This document shows, piece after piece, positions 24,226 through 32,494 of a DNA stretch of 64,000 nt. The stretch lies in contig JBMDXQ010000158.1 in NCBI GenBank assembly GCA_048594975.1, positions 101,394-165,393 of the forward strand, read 5' to 3'. Positions within the stretch are counted from its first letter, which is position 1. Every line of letters begins with the position of its first letter. The stretch comes from JBMDXB01 sp048594975. Lineage in GTDB: Bacteria; Acidobacteriota; Vicinamibacteria; Vicinamibacterales; 2-12-FULL-66-21. The translations under genes were made by a program, and so were the position numbers. The notes beneath the pieces were generated by a model, which was given only the letters and a program-made list of their open reading frames with translations, made no database searches and was not told where the DNA came from.

Positions 24226-25417
24226 AACCGTCGCTGCCCCGCGGCTCTCCGCGCGAACCTGGCTGATCGCGCTCGTGCCGCTGGCGCTGCTCGCGGCGTT
24301 GATCGCGCTGATCGTCCTGACGGCCCCGTCCGACACGCTTCGCGGCGACGGCGCACCGCCGGTCGAGCGGCTCACGGTTCAGCGGGCGGTCCTGACCCCG
24401 GAGGGCATCGCCCTGACGGTGATGAACGACGGCCCGGACGCCGTCACCATCGCGCAGGTCACGGTGGACGACGCCTACTGGTCGTTCAGCACCGGGGGCG
24501 GTTCGGTGCTGAGACACCTCGGCCGCACGACCGTCTTTATTCCTTACCCCTGGGTGCAGGGCGAAGCGCACCTGGTGAAGCTCGTGACGTCGACCGGCAC
24601 CACGTTCGAGCACGAGATACCGGTCGCGGTGGAGACGCCGCGGGCCGACGCGCGGCACCTGCTGGCATTCACGTTGATTGGGCTCTATGTCGGGGTCATC
24701 CCGGTTGCGCTCGGCCTCCTGTGGTATCCGCTGGCGGCGCGGCTGGGTCGTACGGGAATCGACGTGCTGCTCGCGCTGACACTGGGCCTGCTGCTGTTCC
24801 TCCTGGTCGACACGGCGCACGAAGGGATCGAGAAAGCGGCCGACATGCCGGCGTCATTCCAGGGGGTGGCGTTGTTCGTCGCGGGCGCGGCCGGCGCCTT
24901 CCTCGGCCTCGAGTCGATTGGCGGCTGGCTGCGCGCCCGGCGCGCCCGGACACACGCGTCGGCAGCGGCGGTGCTCGCGCTGCTGATCGCCGTGGGAATC
25001 GGGCTGCACAATTTCGGCGAGGGCCTCGCCATCGGCGCAGCCTTCGCGCTCGGTGAAGCCGCGCTCGGCACGCTGCTGATCATCGGTTTCACGCTGCATA
25101 ACACCACCGAGGGCCTGGCGATCGTGGCTCCGGTCGCGAAGGAGCGGCCGCCGCTGTCGATGCTGGCGCGGCTGGGCCTGATCGGCGGCCTCCCGACCAT
25201 CGCCGGCGCGTGGCTGGGGGGGCTGCTCTACTCGCCGGTCGCGGCCGTGCTGTTCCTGGGGCTCGGCGCCGGTGCCATCGCCCAGGTCGTCGCGCAGATT
25301 GCCCGGCAGCTCGCGGCGGGACAGCCGCTCGGCGAGCGGTTCGCGTCCGCTCCGATCATGGTGGGGCTGCTGGCCGGGTTCGCCGTCATGTATGCGACCG
25401 GGATGCTCGTCGGGTAA
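24215..25417 (+). CDS. ZIP family metal transporter with N-terminal extracytoplasmic domain
   Basis: A 400-residue membrane protein. After a first transmembrane helix (LIALVPLALLAALIALIVL) residues 45-145 form a beta-rich extracytoplasmic domain not found in typical ZIP proteins. The C-terminal ZIP domain has seven or eight helices with the two metal-site helices GIGLHNFGEGLAIG and GFTLHNTTEGLAI intact. ZIP proteins move Zn, Fe, Mn or Cd into the cytoplasm. GTG start at 24215 overlaps the multicopper oxidase. The extra domain and the cupredoxin gene downstream suggest a metal handover role. Confidence 0.88.
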   Translation: MIPETVAAPRLSARTWLIALVPLALLAALIALIVLTAPSDTLRGDGAPPVERLTVQRAVLTPEGIALTVMNDGPDAVTIAQVTVDDAYWSFSTGGGSVLRHLGRTTVFIPYPWVQGEAHLVKLVTSTGTTFEHEIPVAVETPRADARHLLAFTLIGLYVGVIPVALGLLWYPLAARLGRTGIDVLLALTLGLLLFLLVDTAHEGIEKAADMPASFQGVALFVAGAAGAFLGLESIGGWLRARRARTHASAAAVLALLIAVGIGLHNFGEGLAIGAAFALGEAALGTLLIIGFTLHNTTEGLAIVAPVAKERPPLSMLARLGLIGGLPTIAGAWLGGLLYSPVAAVLFLGLGAGAIAQVVAQIARQLAAGQPLGERFASAPIMVGLLAGFAVMYATGMLVG

Positions 25418-25421
25418 CCGG

Positions 25422-25820
25422 ATGATGAAAGGGTCACCGAGTCGAGTGCTGCTCGTGGCGGCGGCGGCCGCCGGCGCCGTCCTGCTCTCGGTCGTTGCCG
25501 GCAGCCGGGCCGCTGAACCCGCGCCGCGCGAGGTGACGATCGTCGCGCGCGACATGGCGTTCTACGTGGACGGTCGGCCGGAATCCAACCCGACACTTCG
25601 CTTCAAGGCGGGCGAGCGGGTACGGCTGCTCCTCCGCAACGAGGACGCCGGGATGACCCATGACTTCGTCATCAAGTCCTGGAACGTCGCCACGCGCGCA
25701 ATCGCCACGCGCGGCGGGGAAGACACCGTCGTCTTCCGCGTCCCCGGCGACGGCGGCACGGTGACCTACCAGTGCACGCCGCACGCGGAGATGATGCGGG
25801 GCGGAATCCGGGTCGACTGA
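25422..25820 (+). CDS. Exported cupredoxin (plastocyanin-like)
   Basis: A 132-residue protein with a signal peptide (VLLVAAAAAGAVLLSVVAGSRAA) and a single cupredoxin domain. Probable copper ligands are His in MTHDFVI and Cys, His and Met in YQCTPHAEMM, the usual spacing for a blue copper site. It lies 4 bp after the ZIP gene and completes a copper/metal operon with the multicopper oxidase, to which it might donate or from which it might take electrons. Confidence 0.85.
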   Translation: MMKGSPSRVLLVAAAAAGAVLLSVVAGSRAAEPAPREVTIVARDMAFYVDGRPESNPTLRFKAGERVRLLLRNEDAGMTHDFVIKSWNVATRAIATRGGEDTVVFRVPGDGGTVTYQCTPHAEMMRGGIRVD

Positions 25821-25824
25821 CGAC

Positions 25825-26556
25825 ATGCCCCGCGCAGGGGGGACGCCGCTCGACGAGGCGCTCGCCACCCCTGACGGCAAGACCCGCTACGTCCGCCGTC
25901 TGTTCTCCACGATCGCCGATCGCTACGATCTGATCACGGTCCTGCTGTCGTTCGGACGCGACCGCTGCTGGAAGACCCGCCTCGCCGACCTGGCGGCGCC
26001 ACGCGCCGGAGCGCGCGCGCTCGACCTCGCCTGCGGCACCGGTGACATCGCCTTTGCGCTCGCCTCGCGCGGCGCTCGCGTCGTCGGCCTCGACGTCACG
26101 CTGCGGATGCTCGAGCTGGCGCGGGCAAAGCGGCCGCCTGCAGGGGCCGCGATGCCACTGATCGTCGCCGACATGATGGCGCTGCCGTTTTCCGAGGGTA
26201 CCTTCGACCTCGTCACCACCGGCTACGGCATCCGTAACGTGCCGGCGATCGAGCCAGCTCTCGCGGAGGCGCGGCGCGTTTTGCGGCCCGGCGGACTCTT
26301 CCTGTCCCTCGATTTCAACCGCCCGGATTCGCCGCTCGTGCGCTCCGTGTACCTCGCCTACCTCACCGCGGTGGGCGGCGCACTCGGCCTGGCACTCCAC
26401 GGCGATCCGGACACGTATCGCTACATCCCGGCGACGATTCGGCGCTACCCGGGGGCCGCCCGCGTCGCCGAGCTGGCGGTGCAGCAGGGCTTCGCCACGT
26501 GCGAGTGGGTTCCCGTGCTCGGGGGACTGATGGCCATTCACCGCGCGCGCCGGTGA
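25825..26556 (+). CDS. ubiE: Demethylmenaquinone/ubiquinone methyltransferase (UbiE/MenG)
   Basis: A 243-residue class I SAM methyltransferase. Family motifs are VRRLFSTIADRYDLITVLLS near the N terminus, the SAM-binding LDLACGTGDIAFAL, TTGYGIRNVPAIEPALAE and LRPGGLFLSLDF. It C-methylates demethylmenaquinone to menaquinone, the last step of the pathway; MqnD and MqnE in this window show that the organism uses the futalosine route. It starts 4 bp after the cupredoxin gene. Confidence 0.93.
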   Translation: MPRAGGTPLDEALATPDGKTRYVRRLFSTIADRYDLITVLLSFGRDRCWKTRLADLAAPRAGARALDLACGTGDIAFALASRGARVVGLDVTLRMLELARAKRPPAGAAMPLIVADMMALPFSEGTFDLVTTGYGIRNVPAIEPALAEARRVLRPGGLFLSLDFNRPDSPLVRSVYLAYLTAVGGALGLALHGDPDTYRYIPATIRRYPGAARVAELAVQQGFATCEWVPVLGGLMAIHRARR

Positions 26557-26568
26557 TAGAGTGGCGCG

Positions 26569-26940
26569 ATGGACGTGGACGCGTCCGCTTGGTCGGGCGA
26601 CGGCGACCTGACGATACAGCTCATCGACGCGCTCAAGCAGCTGCCGATCCGCGCGCTCAAGGTGGAGGACGCGCCGGCCTCGCGCACCGACGCCGCCTTC
26701 AGCTTCATCAGCAACGAGCTGTTCGTCGCCTTCGACCGCCGCGCGATGTCGCTCGCCGACGTGGAACGCGCGCTCAACGACATGCCGGGCATCGGCCAGC
26801 CCGACTACTCGGACGACGGCATGCTGCAGTACCTGCGCACCGAGCGCATCATCCCGCCGTACCAGACCAGGGGATACAAGCTGATCGAGCTGGTGCGCAT
26901 CTACGAGGCGGGCCCCGCCCCGCGCAGGGACCGGGCCTGA
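26569..26940 (+). CDS. Hypothetical protein (123 aa)
   Basis: A 123-residue soluble protein with no signal or membrane segment. It has an alternating helix-strand pattern (TIQLIDALKQLPIRALKVEDA, ELFVAFDRRAMSLADVERALND). I recognise no family; the layout is that of a small alpha/beta domain. It follows ubiE by 12 bp and is followed after 5 bp by another unknown gene in the same direction, so all three may be one transcript. Confidence 0.6.
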   Translation: MDVDASAWSGDGDLTIQLIDALKQLPIRALKVEDAPASRTDAAFSFISNELFVAFDRRAMSLADVERALNDMPGIGQPDYSDDGMLQYLRTERIIPPYQTRGYKLIELVRIYEAGPAPRRDRA

Positions 26941-26945
26941 GTGAG

Positions 26946-27374
26946 ATGGACATCGCCGACGTGCGCCGCCGACTGCGCGCCGCGACCGAGGCGGCGCGCC
27001 GCCACGCTGCCGCGAGGCGGGCGCGGGTCGACGCAGCCGAGCGCGACTACGAGGCGTTCCTCGCCGAACGCGCCATCCCGGCCTTCCGCGATCTGGCCAA
27101 CGCGCTGGCGGGAGAAGGGCACCCCTTCGAGGTCTTCACGCCCGCGCGCTCGGTGAGGCTGGCCTCCGCCCATTCGGCGTCGGATTTCATCGAGCTGGAG
27201 CTCGACACCGCCGAGGATCCGCCGCAGGTCGTCGGCCGGTCGAGCCGCGGCCGCGGCCGCCGCATGATCACCTCCGAGCGGCCGGTGCGCGAGGGCGCCG
27301 CCGTGGCGGAGCTGAGCGAGGAGGACGTCCTCGCGTTTCTCCTTTCCGAGATCGGGCAGTTCGTGGTGCGCTGA
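26946..27374 (+). CDS. Hypothetical protein with N-terminal coiled coil (142 aa)
   Basis: A 142-residue protein. The first 60 residues are a highly charged, Ala/Arg-rich helix (MDIADVRRRLRAATEAARRH), probably a coiled coil, followed by a mixed domain and a C-terminal acidic helix (LSEEDVLAFLLSEIGQFV). No known domain. Start at 26946, just after the previous gene, is the first ATG in frame beyond that gene. Function unknown. Confidence 0.6.
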   Translation: MDIADVRRRLRAATEAARRHAAARRARVDAAERDYEAFLAERAIPAFRDLANALAGEGHPFEVFTPARSVRLASAHSASDFIELELDTAEDPPQVVGRSSRGRGRRMITSERPVREGAAVAELSEEDVLAFLLSEIGQFVVR

Positions 27375-27407
27375 GTCCTACGCCCCATCCGCTCGATCGG
27401 CGGAGTC

Positions 27408-28595
27408 CTACACGGCGCCGGCCGCGCGTAACTGCGCGATCGCCTCCTCGCTCAACCCGAGGTCGTCCCTCAGAATGGTGTCGGTGTGCTGTCCCAGCAG
27501 CGGCGGCGCGCTGCGCACCGCGCCCGGCGTGTCGGACAGCTTGACCGGGACGCCCAGGACGCTCAGTGTGCCGACCGCCGGGTGCTCGACCGTCGCGATC
27601 ATCTCGCGCGCGTGCAGCTGCTCGTCGCGCAACACCTCGGAAACGTCGCGCACGGATCCGCACGGCACGCCGGCCGCCCTGAGCATTTCGACCCATTCAC
27701 TGCGCGTCCGCGTGCGCAGCCGCTCCACCAGGACGGGCCGCAGCACCGCGTAATGGTCGACGCGGCCGCTGTTGGTCGCGAACCGCTCGTCGTCGAGCAG
27801 ATCGCCCGCGTCGATTGCCTGGCAGAAGCGCCGCCACTGCTCGTCGTTGCCGACTGCGAGCACGAACTCGCCGTCGGCGGCGGCGAACATGTCGTACGGC
27901 GCGATCGTCGCATGGCGGTTGCCCGACCGCGCGGACGTCCGTCCCGTCGTGAAGTAGATGCTGGCGTGGTAGGTGAGCAGGGCTGCCGTGGCGTCGAGCA
28001 GGCCGACGTCCACGTGCTGGCCGCGTCCGGTACGTTCGCGCGCGAAAAGCGCAGCGGTGACGCCCTGGGCTGCGAGCAGCCCCGCGACGATATCGGAGAC
28101 CGCGACGCCGAGACGGAACGGCGGACCGTCGGCCGCTCCCGTGATACTCATCAGGCCGCCTTCCGCCTGGATCACCGCGTCGTAGCCGGCCTCCTCGCGC
28201 CGCGGACCGGTATGCCCGAAGCCGGAGATCGAGCAGTAGACGATGCGCGGCCAGCGGGCATGGACCTCGTCGTAGGCGAGGCCGAGCCGGTCGGCGATCC
28301 CCGGGCGGAAGTTCTCGACCAGGACGTCGGTGCGCTCGAGCAGCGCGTCGAGGATGGGCCGCGCCGCGGGCTGCTTGAGGTCGAGCGTGAGGCTCTCCTT
28401 GCCGCGGTTGATGCTCAGGAAATAGGCGCTCTCGCCCGCCACGAACGGCGGGCCCCAGTGACGGGTGTCGTCGCCCCGCCCGGGCTGCTCGATCTTGATC
28501 ACCCGTGCGCCGAGATCGCCGAGGATCATCGTGCAGTACGGGCCCGACAGCACGCGCGTCAGGTCGACGACGGTCAGGCCGCTAAGAGGCGACAT
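27408..28595 (-). CDS. CaiB/BaiF (family III) CoA-transferase
   Basis: A 395-residue class III CoA-transferase. Signatures are GLTVVDLTRVLSGPYCTMIL at the N terminus, DLKQPAARPILDALL with VLVENFRPGI, the active-site Asp in EAGYDAVIQAEGG, and the C-terminal GAVRSAPPLLGQHTDTIL. Such enzymes move CoA between carboxylic acids (formyl, carnitine, succinyl or aromatic acids); the substrate cannot be told. ATG at 28595 gives the family N terminus. Only 11 bp separate this start from the divergent selenocysteine glutaredoxin-like gene. Confidence 0.9.
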   Translation of the reverse strand: MSPLSGLTVVDLTRVLSGPYCTMILGDLGARVIKIEQPGRGDDTRHWGPPFVAGESAYFLSINRGKESLTLDLKQPAARPILDALLERTDVLVENFRPGIADRLGLAYDEVHARWPRIVYCSISGFGHTGPRREEAGYDAVIQAEGGLMSITGAADGPPFRLGVAVSDIVAGLLAAQGVTAALFARERTGRGQHVDVGLLDATAALLTYHASIYFTTGRTSARSGNRHATIAPYDMFAAADGEFVLAVGNDEQWRRFCQAIDAGDLLDDERFATNSGRVDHYAVLRPVLVERLRTRTRSEWVEMLRAAGVPCGSVRDVSEVLRDEQLHAREMIATVEHPAVGTLSVLGVPVKLSDTPGAVRSAPPLLGQHTDTILRDDLGLSEEAIAQLRAAGAV

Positions 28596-28606
28596 ACAAT
28601 CGAGGC

Positions 28607-28849
28607 GTGGCATCGGGGATCGTCGTGTACAGCGGAACCGGTTGACTGGGCTGCGACCAGGTGAAGGAGTTCCTTTCACGACACGGCCACGCCTTCACGG
28701 TCAGGCAGGTCGACGAGGATTTCGAGGCGTACTCGGAATTGCTCGCTCGCGGGTCTCGCACCGTCCCGGTCACCTTCATCGACGGCCCCGCGATCAAAGG
28801 GTTCGACGAGCCGGCGCTGCGCGAAGCGCTTGCCGCCGCCGGATCGTGA
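28607..28849 (+). CDS. Glutaredoxin-like candidate selenoprotein (UxxC), read through in-frame TGA
   Basis: An 80-residue glutaredoxin/thioredoxin-fold protein if TGA at 28643-28645 is read as selenocysteine. It begins ASGIVVYSGTG, then Sec13-Leu-Gly-Cys16, then DQVKEFLSRHG. The UxxC sits exactly where glutaredoxins have CxxC after the first strand. The rest of the fold is intact across the TGA: the cis-Pro in RTVPVTFIDG and the closing helix DEPALREALAAA. A 7-bp hairpin at 28661-28679, 22 nt past the TGA to its loop, is a likely SECIS. GTG at 28607 is the only usable start after an upstream TAA. Reading from GTG 28661 alone would lose the active site. The 3' end overlaps the homoserine dehydrogenase gene (opposite strand) by 56 bp. 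Confidence 0.8.
28661..28679 (+). promoter_or_regulatory. Candidate bacterial SECIS hairpin (glutaredoxin-like gene)
   Basis: GTGAAGG and CCTTTCAC regions pair as a 7-bp stem (one G-U) with loop AGUUC, or with a bulged U and loop AGUU. The loop starts 22 nt after the TGA, within the 16-37 nt window for bacterial SECIS, and has G in the second position followed by U. Confidence 0.7.
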
Positions 28850-29777
28850 CGAGGTCGCTCACCAGCGCGTAGGCGGTCTGCGTCAGGTCGCCCGCGAGCT
28901 GACAGATCGCGACCTCGCCCAGCACATCCGTCCGCAGGACGAGCGCGTTGGCCGACCCGTGAATCCCCCACAGCAGATCGCCTGGCGCCAGCGCCACCGG
29001 TCGCACGCTGGCTTCGACGCGGCCGCTCGAAGTCCGTGCCGCATCCGCTACCAGCCGCAGGTGAAGGCCGGCGGCCGCGGCGACGGGCACCTCGGCCGCC
29101 GTCTGCTCGTCGAGCCCGCGTCGATCGACATCGTGCGGCGTGATGCGCGCATCCATCAGCACGTTGGCGAGCGCCGCCGTCTTCGCCGCCGCGTCCCAGC
29201 CTTCCAGGTCGAGCGACGGATCGGCTTCGGCAATCCCCTCCTCCTGCATCCGCGCCAGCGCCGCCGCAAGCGCTTCCCCGCGCTCCAGCGCGCTGACGAT
29301 CACGTTGGTGGTGGTGTTGACGACGCCCCGAAACCCTTCGATCGTCACCCCGGGCATGGTCTCGCGCACGAGGTTGAACACGGGGATGCCGTCCATTACC
29401 GCGCCTTCGCACAGGAACGACAGCCCGGCGGCGTCGGCGCGCGCGGCCAGCTCGGCGTAGGCGAAGGCTGACGGCCCCTTGTTCGCGGTGATGACGTGGC
29501 AGCCGGCGTCGAGCGCCGCGCGCACGTGCGAGATCGCCGGCTCGCCGTCAGCGATGTTGAGCGTCGTCGTCTCGACGGCTACCCGCAGCGGCGCGTCCGA
29601 TCGCTCGAGCTCGCGAATCAGGTCGAGTGCAGGCGGCCCGGACCGGCGCGTGCTCGTGCCGATGATGCGGGCGGAGAGGTCGTACGCCCGGCGCAGCATC
29701 TCGCTCTGCTCGTCGAGCAGGCGCGCGAAGCGCCGGCCGACGCGGCCGTAGCCGATGATGGCGAGGTCAGCGTGCAT
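28794..29777 (-). CDS. hom: Homoserine dehydrogenase
   Basis: A 327-residue NAD(P)-dependent dehydrogenase without the C-terminal ACT domain. The Rossmann motif is IIGYGRVGRRFARLL, then ALDAGCHVITANKGP (with the conserved catalytic-region Lys), LCEGAVMDGIPVF, GVVNTTTNVIVSAL and the substrate-binding region EEGIAEADPSLDLEGWDAAAK spread over one helix-loop. It reduces aspartate semialdehyde to homoserine for threonine and methionine synthesis. It overlaps the aminotransferase gene by 11 bp. The last 56 bp run antisense to the glutaredoxin-like gene. Confidence 0.9.
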   Translation of the reverse strand: MHADLAIIGYGRVGRRFARLLDEQSEMLRRAYDLSARIIGTSTRRSGPPALDLIRELERSDAPLRVAVETTTLNIADGEPAISHVRAALDAGCHVITANKGPSAFAYAELAARADAAGLSFLCEGAVMDGIPVFNLVRETMPGVTIEGFRGVVNTTTNVIVSALERGEALAAALARMQEEGIAEADPSLDLEGWDAAAKTAALANVLMDARITPHDVDRRGLDEQTAAEVPVAAAAGLHLRLVADAARTSSGRVEASVRPVALAPGDLLWGIHGSANALVLRTDVLGEVAICQLAGDLTQTAYALVSDLVTIRRRQALRAAPARRTL

Positions 29778-30900
29778 CGGCAGGCGGGATCGTGTCGAGC
29801 AGCTCGCCCACCCGCTCGAGCGCGCCGTTCAGGAGTGCGGGGTGGCTGCCGAAACCCAGGCGCAGGTAGCCGTCCATCTCGAAGTGGTCTCCGGGGACGA
29901 CGAGCACGCTCTTCTCGTCGCGCAGGCGCTCGACCAGGACGGTCGAGTTGATCGCATGGCGGTAGCGGACGAACACAATCGCGCCGGCGTCCGGGGGCGC
30001 GTGCGAGAGCAGGCCGGGGCGGCGTTCCAGCCAGCGCCGGACGACCGCGTAGTTGGAGCGGATGATGCCGCGTGTCCGCGCGAGGAGCCGCTCGCGCCGC
30101 TCGAACGCCAGCCGCGCGAGCCGATCGCTCAACGCGCCCGGGGCGATGGTGGTGTAGTCGTGAACGCCCCAGAGCGCGTCGACGAGCGACGGCGGCGCGA
30201 CCACCCAGCCGATGCGCAGCCCAGGCAAGCCGTACGCCTTCGACAGGCCGCCGGTCACGATCGCGCGATCCGAGCGGCCCCAGATCGTCGGCGTTTCGTC
30301 CGCCTCGCGCTCGGCGCCGCGGTAGATCTCGTCCGACAGGACCCAGGCCCCGACACGGTCCGCCGCGGCGCACACCGCATCGAGTTCGTCCGCGCCGAGA
30401 CGCAGCCCGGTCGGGTTGTTGGGATTGCAGATGGCCACCAGCTTCGTGCGCCCGTCGATCGAGGACGCGAGCGCGTCCGAATCGACGCGCCAGCGCTGCG
30501 AGCCTTCGTCGAAGGCAAGGCGCCAGGGCACGACGTCCGCGCCGAGGGCACGCGCGAGGCCGTGCAGCTGCATGTAGTTGGGCGCCATCAGCAGCACGCG
30601 GTCACCCGGTTCGATGAGGTGCAGCAGCGTGATGCAGTTGGCCTCCGATCCGCCGTTGGTCACCTCCACGTGCTCCGGCGTGGCTCCCGGATAGAGCGCG
30701 GCAATCGCGGCACGGAGGTCCACCGTCCCGTTCGTCTGCGTGTAGGACAACTCCTGCGAGAGGAGCGCGGCGCGGGCGGCGTCGGTGTCAGCCAGCTCCT
30801 CGAGGCGCAGCGGCTCGACGCCGCTCTCGGACAGGTTCCAGGCGACGCGATGCTCCCAGACCGACTGCAGGCGCTCCATCGCGAAAGGCTCGAGCCGCAT
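29767..30900 (-). CDS. PLP-dependent aminotransferase, class I/II
   Basis: A 377-residue fold-type I aminotransferase. Visible sites are TNGGSEANCITLLHL, AICNPNNPTGLRL (Asn binding the cofactor), VLSDEIYRG (Asp to pyridine nitrogen) and the PLP Lys in GGLSKAYGLPGLRIGW. C-terminal LRLGFGSHPALL carries the substrate-carboxylate Arg. ATG at 30900 leaves a normal N terminus; a start at 30957 would overlap the divergent gene. Overlap with hom suggests a role in aspartate-family or related amino acid metabolism; the exact substrate is not fixed by sequence. Confidence 0.87.
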   Translation of the reverse strand: MRLEPFAMERLQSVWEHRVAWNLSESGVEPLRLEELADTDAARAALLSQELSYTQTNGTVDLRAAIAALYPGATPEHVEVTNGGSEANCITLLHLIEPGDRVLLMAPNYMQLHGLARALGADVVPWRLAFDEGSQRWRVDSDALASSIDGRTKLVAICNPNNPTGLRLGADELDAVCAAADRVGAWVLSDEIYRGAEREADETPTIWGRSDRAIVTGGLSKAYGLPGLRIGWVVAPPSLVDALWGVHDYTTIAPGALSDRLARLAFERRERLLARTRGIIRSNYAVVRRWLERRPGLLSHAPPDAGAIVFVRYRHAINSTVLVERLRDEKSVLVVPGDHFEMDGYLRLGFGSHPALLNGALERVGELLDTIPPADAR

Positions 30901-30955
30901 CGCCGCAGCAGTGTACCACTCGCCGAGTTGCGCTATCCTGTCAGCGTTCCACGGC

Positions 30956-31756
30956 ATGCCAGACGACCTGCTGCCCGAGATGGTGCTCATCCCGGCGGGT
31001 GAGTTGCTGATGGGTTCCGACGAAGGGGAGGAGGACGAGCGCCCGGCCCACGCCGTGGAGCTCGCAGACTTCCTCATCGGCGTGCAGCCGGTCACCAACG
31101 CGGAGTACGCGCGATTCGTGCGCGACACGGGCCATCGTCCCCCGGCGATCTACGAGTTGCCGCTGGTCGTGACCGCCGGCGGTCTCGATCGCGAGAAGGC
31201 GTTCCGCACGCTCGGACAGTCGTACATCTGGCCCGAGTCCGAGCCTGCCGCCGATCGGCTCGATCATCCGGTGACGCTCGTGCGCTGGGAGGACGCCGTC
31301 ACCTACTGCGCGTGGCTCGGCGCACTCACACGGAGGGCGTTCCGCCTGCCCACCGAGGCGGAGTGGGAGAAGGCGGCGCGCGGCGGTCACCGCGGACGGC
31401 GCTACCCGTGGGGCGATCGGCTCGATCGCAACATGGCGAACTTCCTCACCGACCCGACGATGAAGCTTGCCCACGGCACGACGCGGTGCCGCAGCTATCC
31501 CGCCAACGGCTACGGCCTGTTCGACGTGACCGGCAACGTCTGGGAGTGGGTGCAGGACTGGTACGATCCCGCCTATTACTCGGTGTCGCCGGCGCGGAAT
31601 CCGCGAGGCCCGGCCTCCGGCTCCATGCGCGTGGTCCGCGGCGGCAGCTGGCTGGTGGCCGACGTCCGCATGCTGTCGTGCAGCCATCGACACACGGTGC
31701 CGCCCGATACATACTCGTACGCGATCGGGTTCCGGATCGCCTGCTCCGTGGATTGA
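30956..31756 (+). CDS. Formylglycine-generating enzyme (SUMF1)-like protein
   Basis: A 266-residue protein of the FGE-sulfatase family. Features are MVLIPAGELLMGSDEGEEDE at the N terminus, VTNAEYARFV, FRLPTEAEWEKAARGG, GLFDVTGNVWEWVQDWY, VVRGGSWL and the C-terminal GFRIACS. True formylglycine-generating enzymes have a pair of copper-binding Cys near the end; here SCSHRHTVPPDTYSYAIGFR keeps only the first, so sulfatase activation is doubtful. The family also includes non-oxidase proteins such as EgtB-like and NirV-like. No sulfatase gene is nearby. Confidence 0.85.
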   Translation: MPDDLLPEMVLIPAGELLMGSDEGEEDERPAHAVELADFLIGVQPVTNAEYARFVRDTGHRPPAIYELPLVVTAGGLDREKAFRTLGQSYIWPESEPAADRLDHPVTLVRWEDAVTYCAWLGALTRRAFRLPTEAEWEKAARGGHRGRRYPWGDRLDRNMANFLTDPTMKLAHGTTRCRSYPANGYGLFDVTGNVWEWVQDWYDPAYYSVSPARNPRGPASGSMRVVRGGSWLVADVRMLSCSHRHTVPPDTYSYAIGFRIACSVD

Positions 31757-31774
31757 CCGGGATCGGAGGCTGCC

Positions 31775-32494
31775 GTGGAGTACCGTCAGGCTGTTCTGTT
31801 GTCACTCCTCCTCACGGTTGCGGCATCGGTTGCGCTGGCTCAAACACCGGCGAAGCCGGCCGAGACGGGTCCGCCGGTCGTCGTGACCACCGGCGAGGCG
31901 ACGGTCACGCGCCCGCCGGACCGCGTGTGGGTCACGATTGCCGCCGAGTCGCGGGCGCGCAGCCCGCGGGAGGCGCAGAAGCTGAACGCCGACGCGATGT
32001 CGTCGGTGATGCAGAAGCTGAAGGGGGCGGGACTGCCGGCCGACGCCATCCGGACCACCGGTTACGACCTGCAGCCGGACTACGAGTACCACGAGGGCCG
32101 GCAGACCGTGCGCGGCTACATTGCCCGCAACACCATCGAGGTGCGGCTCGACCAAGTCGAGCGGGCCGGCGAGATCCTCGACGTGACGGTCGGCTCCGGG
32201 GCGACCAACGTCAGCGGCGTGCGCTTCGGCCTGAAGGACCGCACCGCGGCCGAGCGCGAAGCGCTGTCGCTGGCGGTCGCGGACGCGCGTGCCCGCGCCG
32301 AGGCCGCCGCGAAGGGCGCCGGACTGACGATCGACCGCGTGCTGCGCATCGAGGAACGCGGGTCGGCGCCGCCGCCTGAACCGTTCCTGCGGACCATGCA
32401 GCGGGAGGCTGCCGTTGCCGCCGCGCCGACGACGATCACGCCGGGACAGCTGGAGATCAAGGCCGTCGTCACGCTGACCGCGGCCGTCAAATGA
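31775..32494 (+). CDS. SIMPL domain-containing exported protein
   Basis: A 239-residue periplasmic protein with a signal peptide (VLLSLLLTVAASVALAQ) and a SIMPL (DUF541) domain. The family pattern is visible as VVVTTGEATVTRPPDRVWVTI, ALSLAVADARARAEAAAKGAGL and the C-terminal GQLEIKAVVTLTAAV. SIMPL proteins form ring-like oligomers and are linked to stress tolerance. GTG start at 31775, 18 bp after the FGE-like gene, so probably one transcript. The 3' end overlaps the convergent membrane-protein gene by 8 bp. Confidence 0.85.
   Translation: MEYRQAVLLSLLLTVAASVALAQTPAKPAETGPPVVVTTGEATVTRPPDRVWVTIAAESRARSPREAQKLNADAMSSVMQKLKGAGLPADAIRTTGYDLQPDYEYHEGRQTVRGYIARNTIEVRLDQVERAGEILDVTVGSGATNVSGVRFGLKDRTAAEREALSLAVADARARAEAAAKGAGLTIDRVLRIEERGSAPPPEPFLRTMQREAAVAAAPTTITPGQLEIKAVVTLTAAVK

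Noticed and set aside
28643..28645. Genetic code change (TGA read as Trp)
   Set aside because: TGA ends many genes here (for example at ATGA overlaps 1795, 3027, 4703, 38783), so it is a normal stop codon.
28661..28849. Short 62-residue gene starting at GTG 28661
   Set aside because: It lacks the first strand and active site of the fold; the upstream sequence to 28607 fits the glutaredoxin pattern once TGA is read as Sec.
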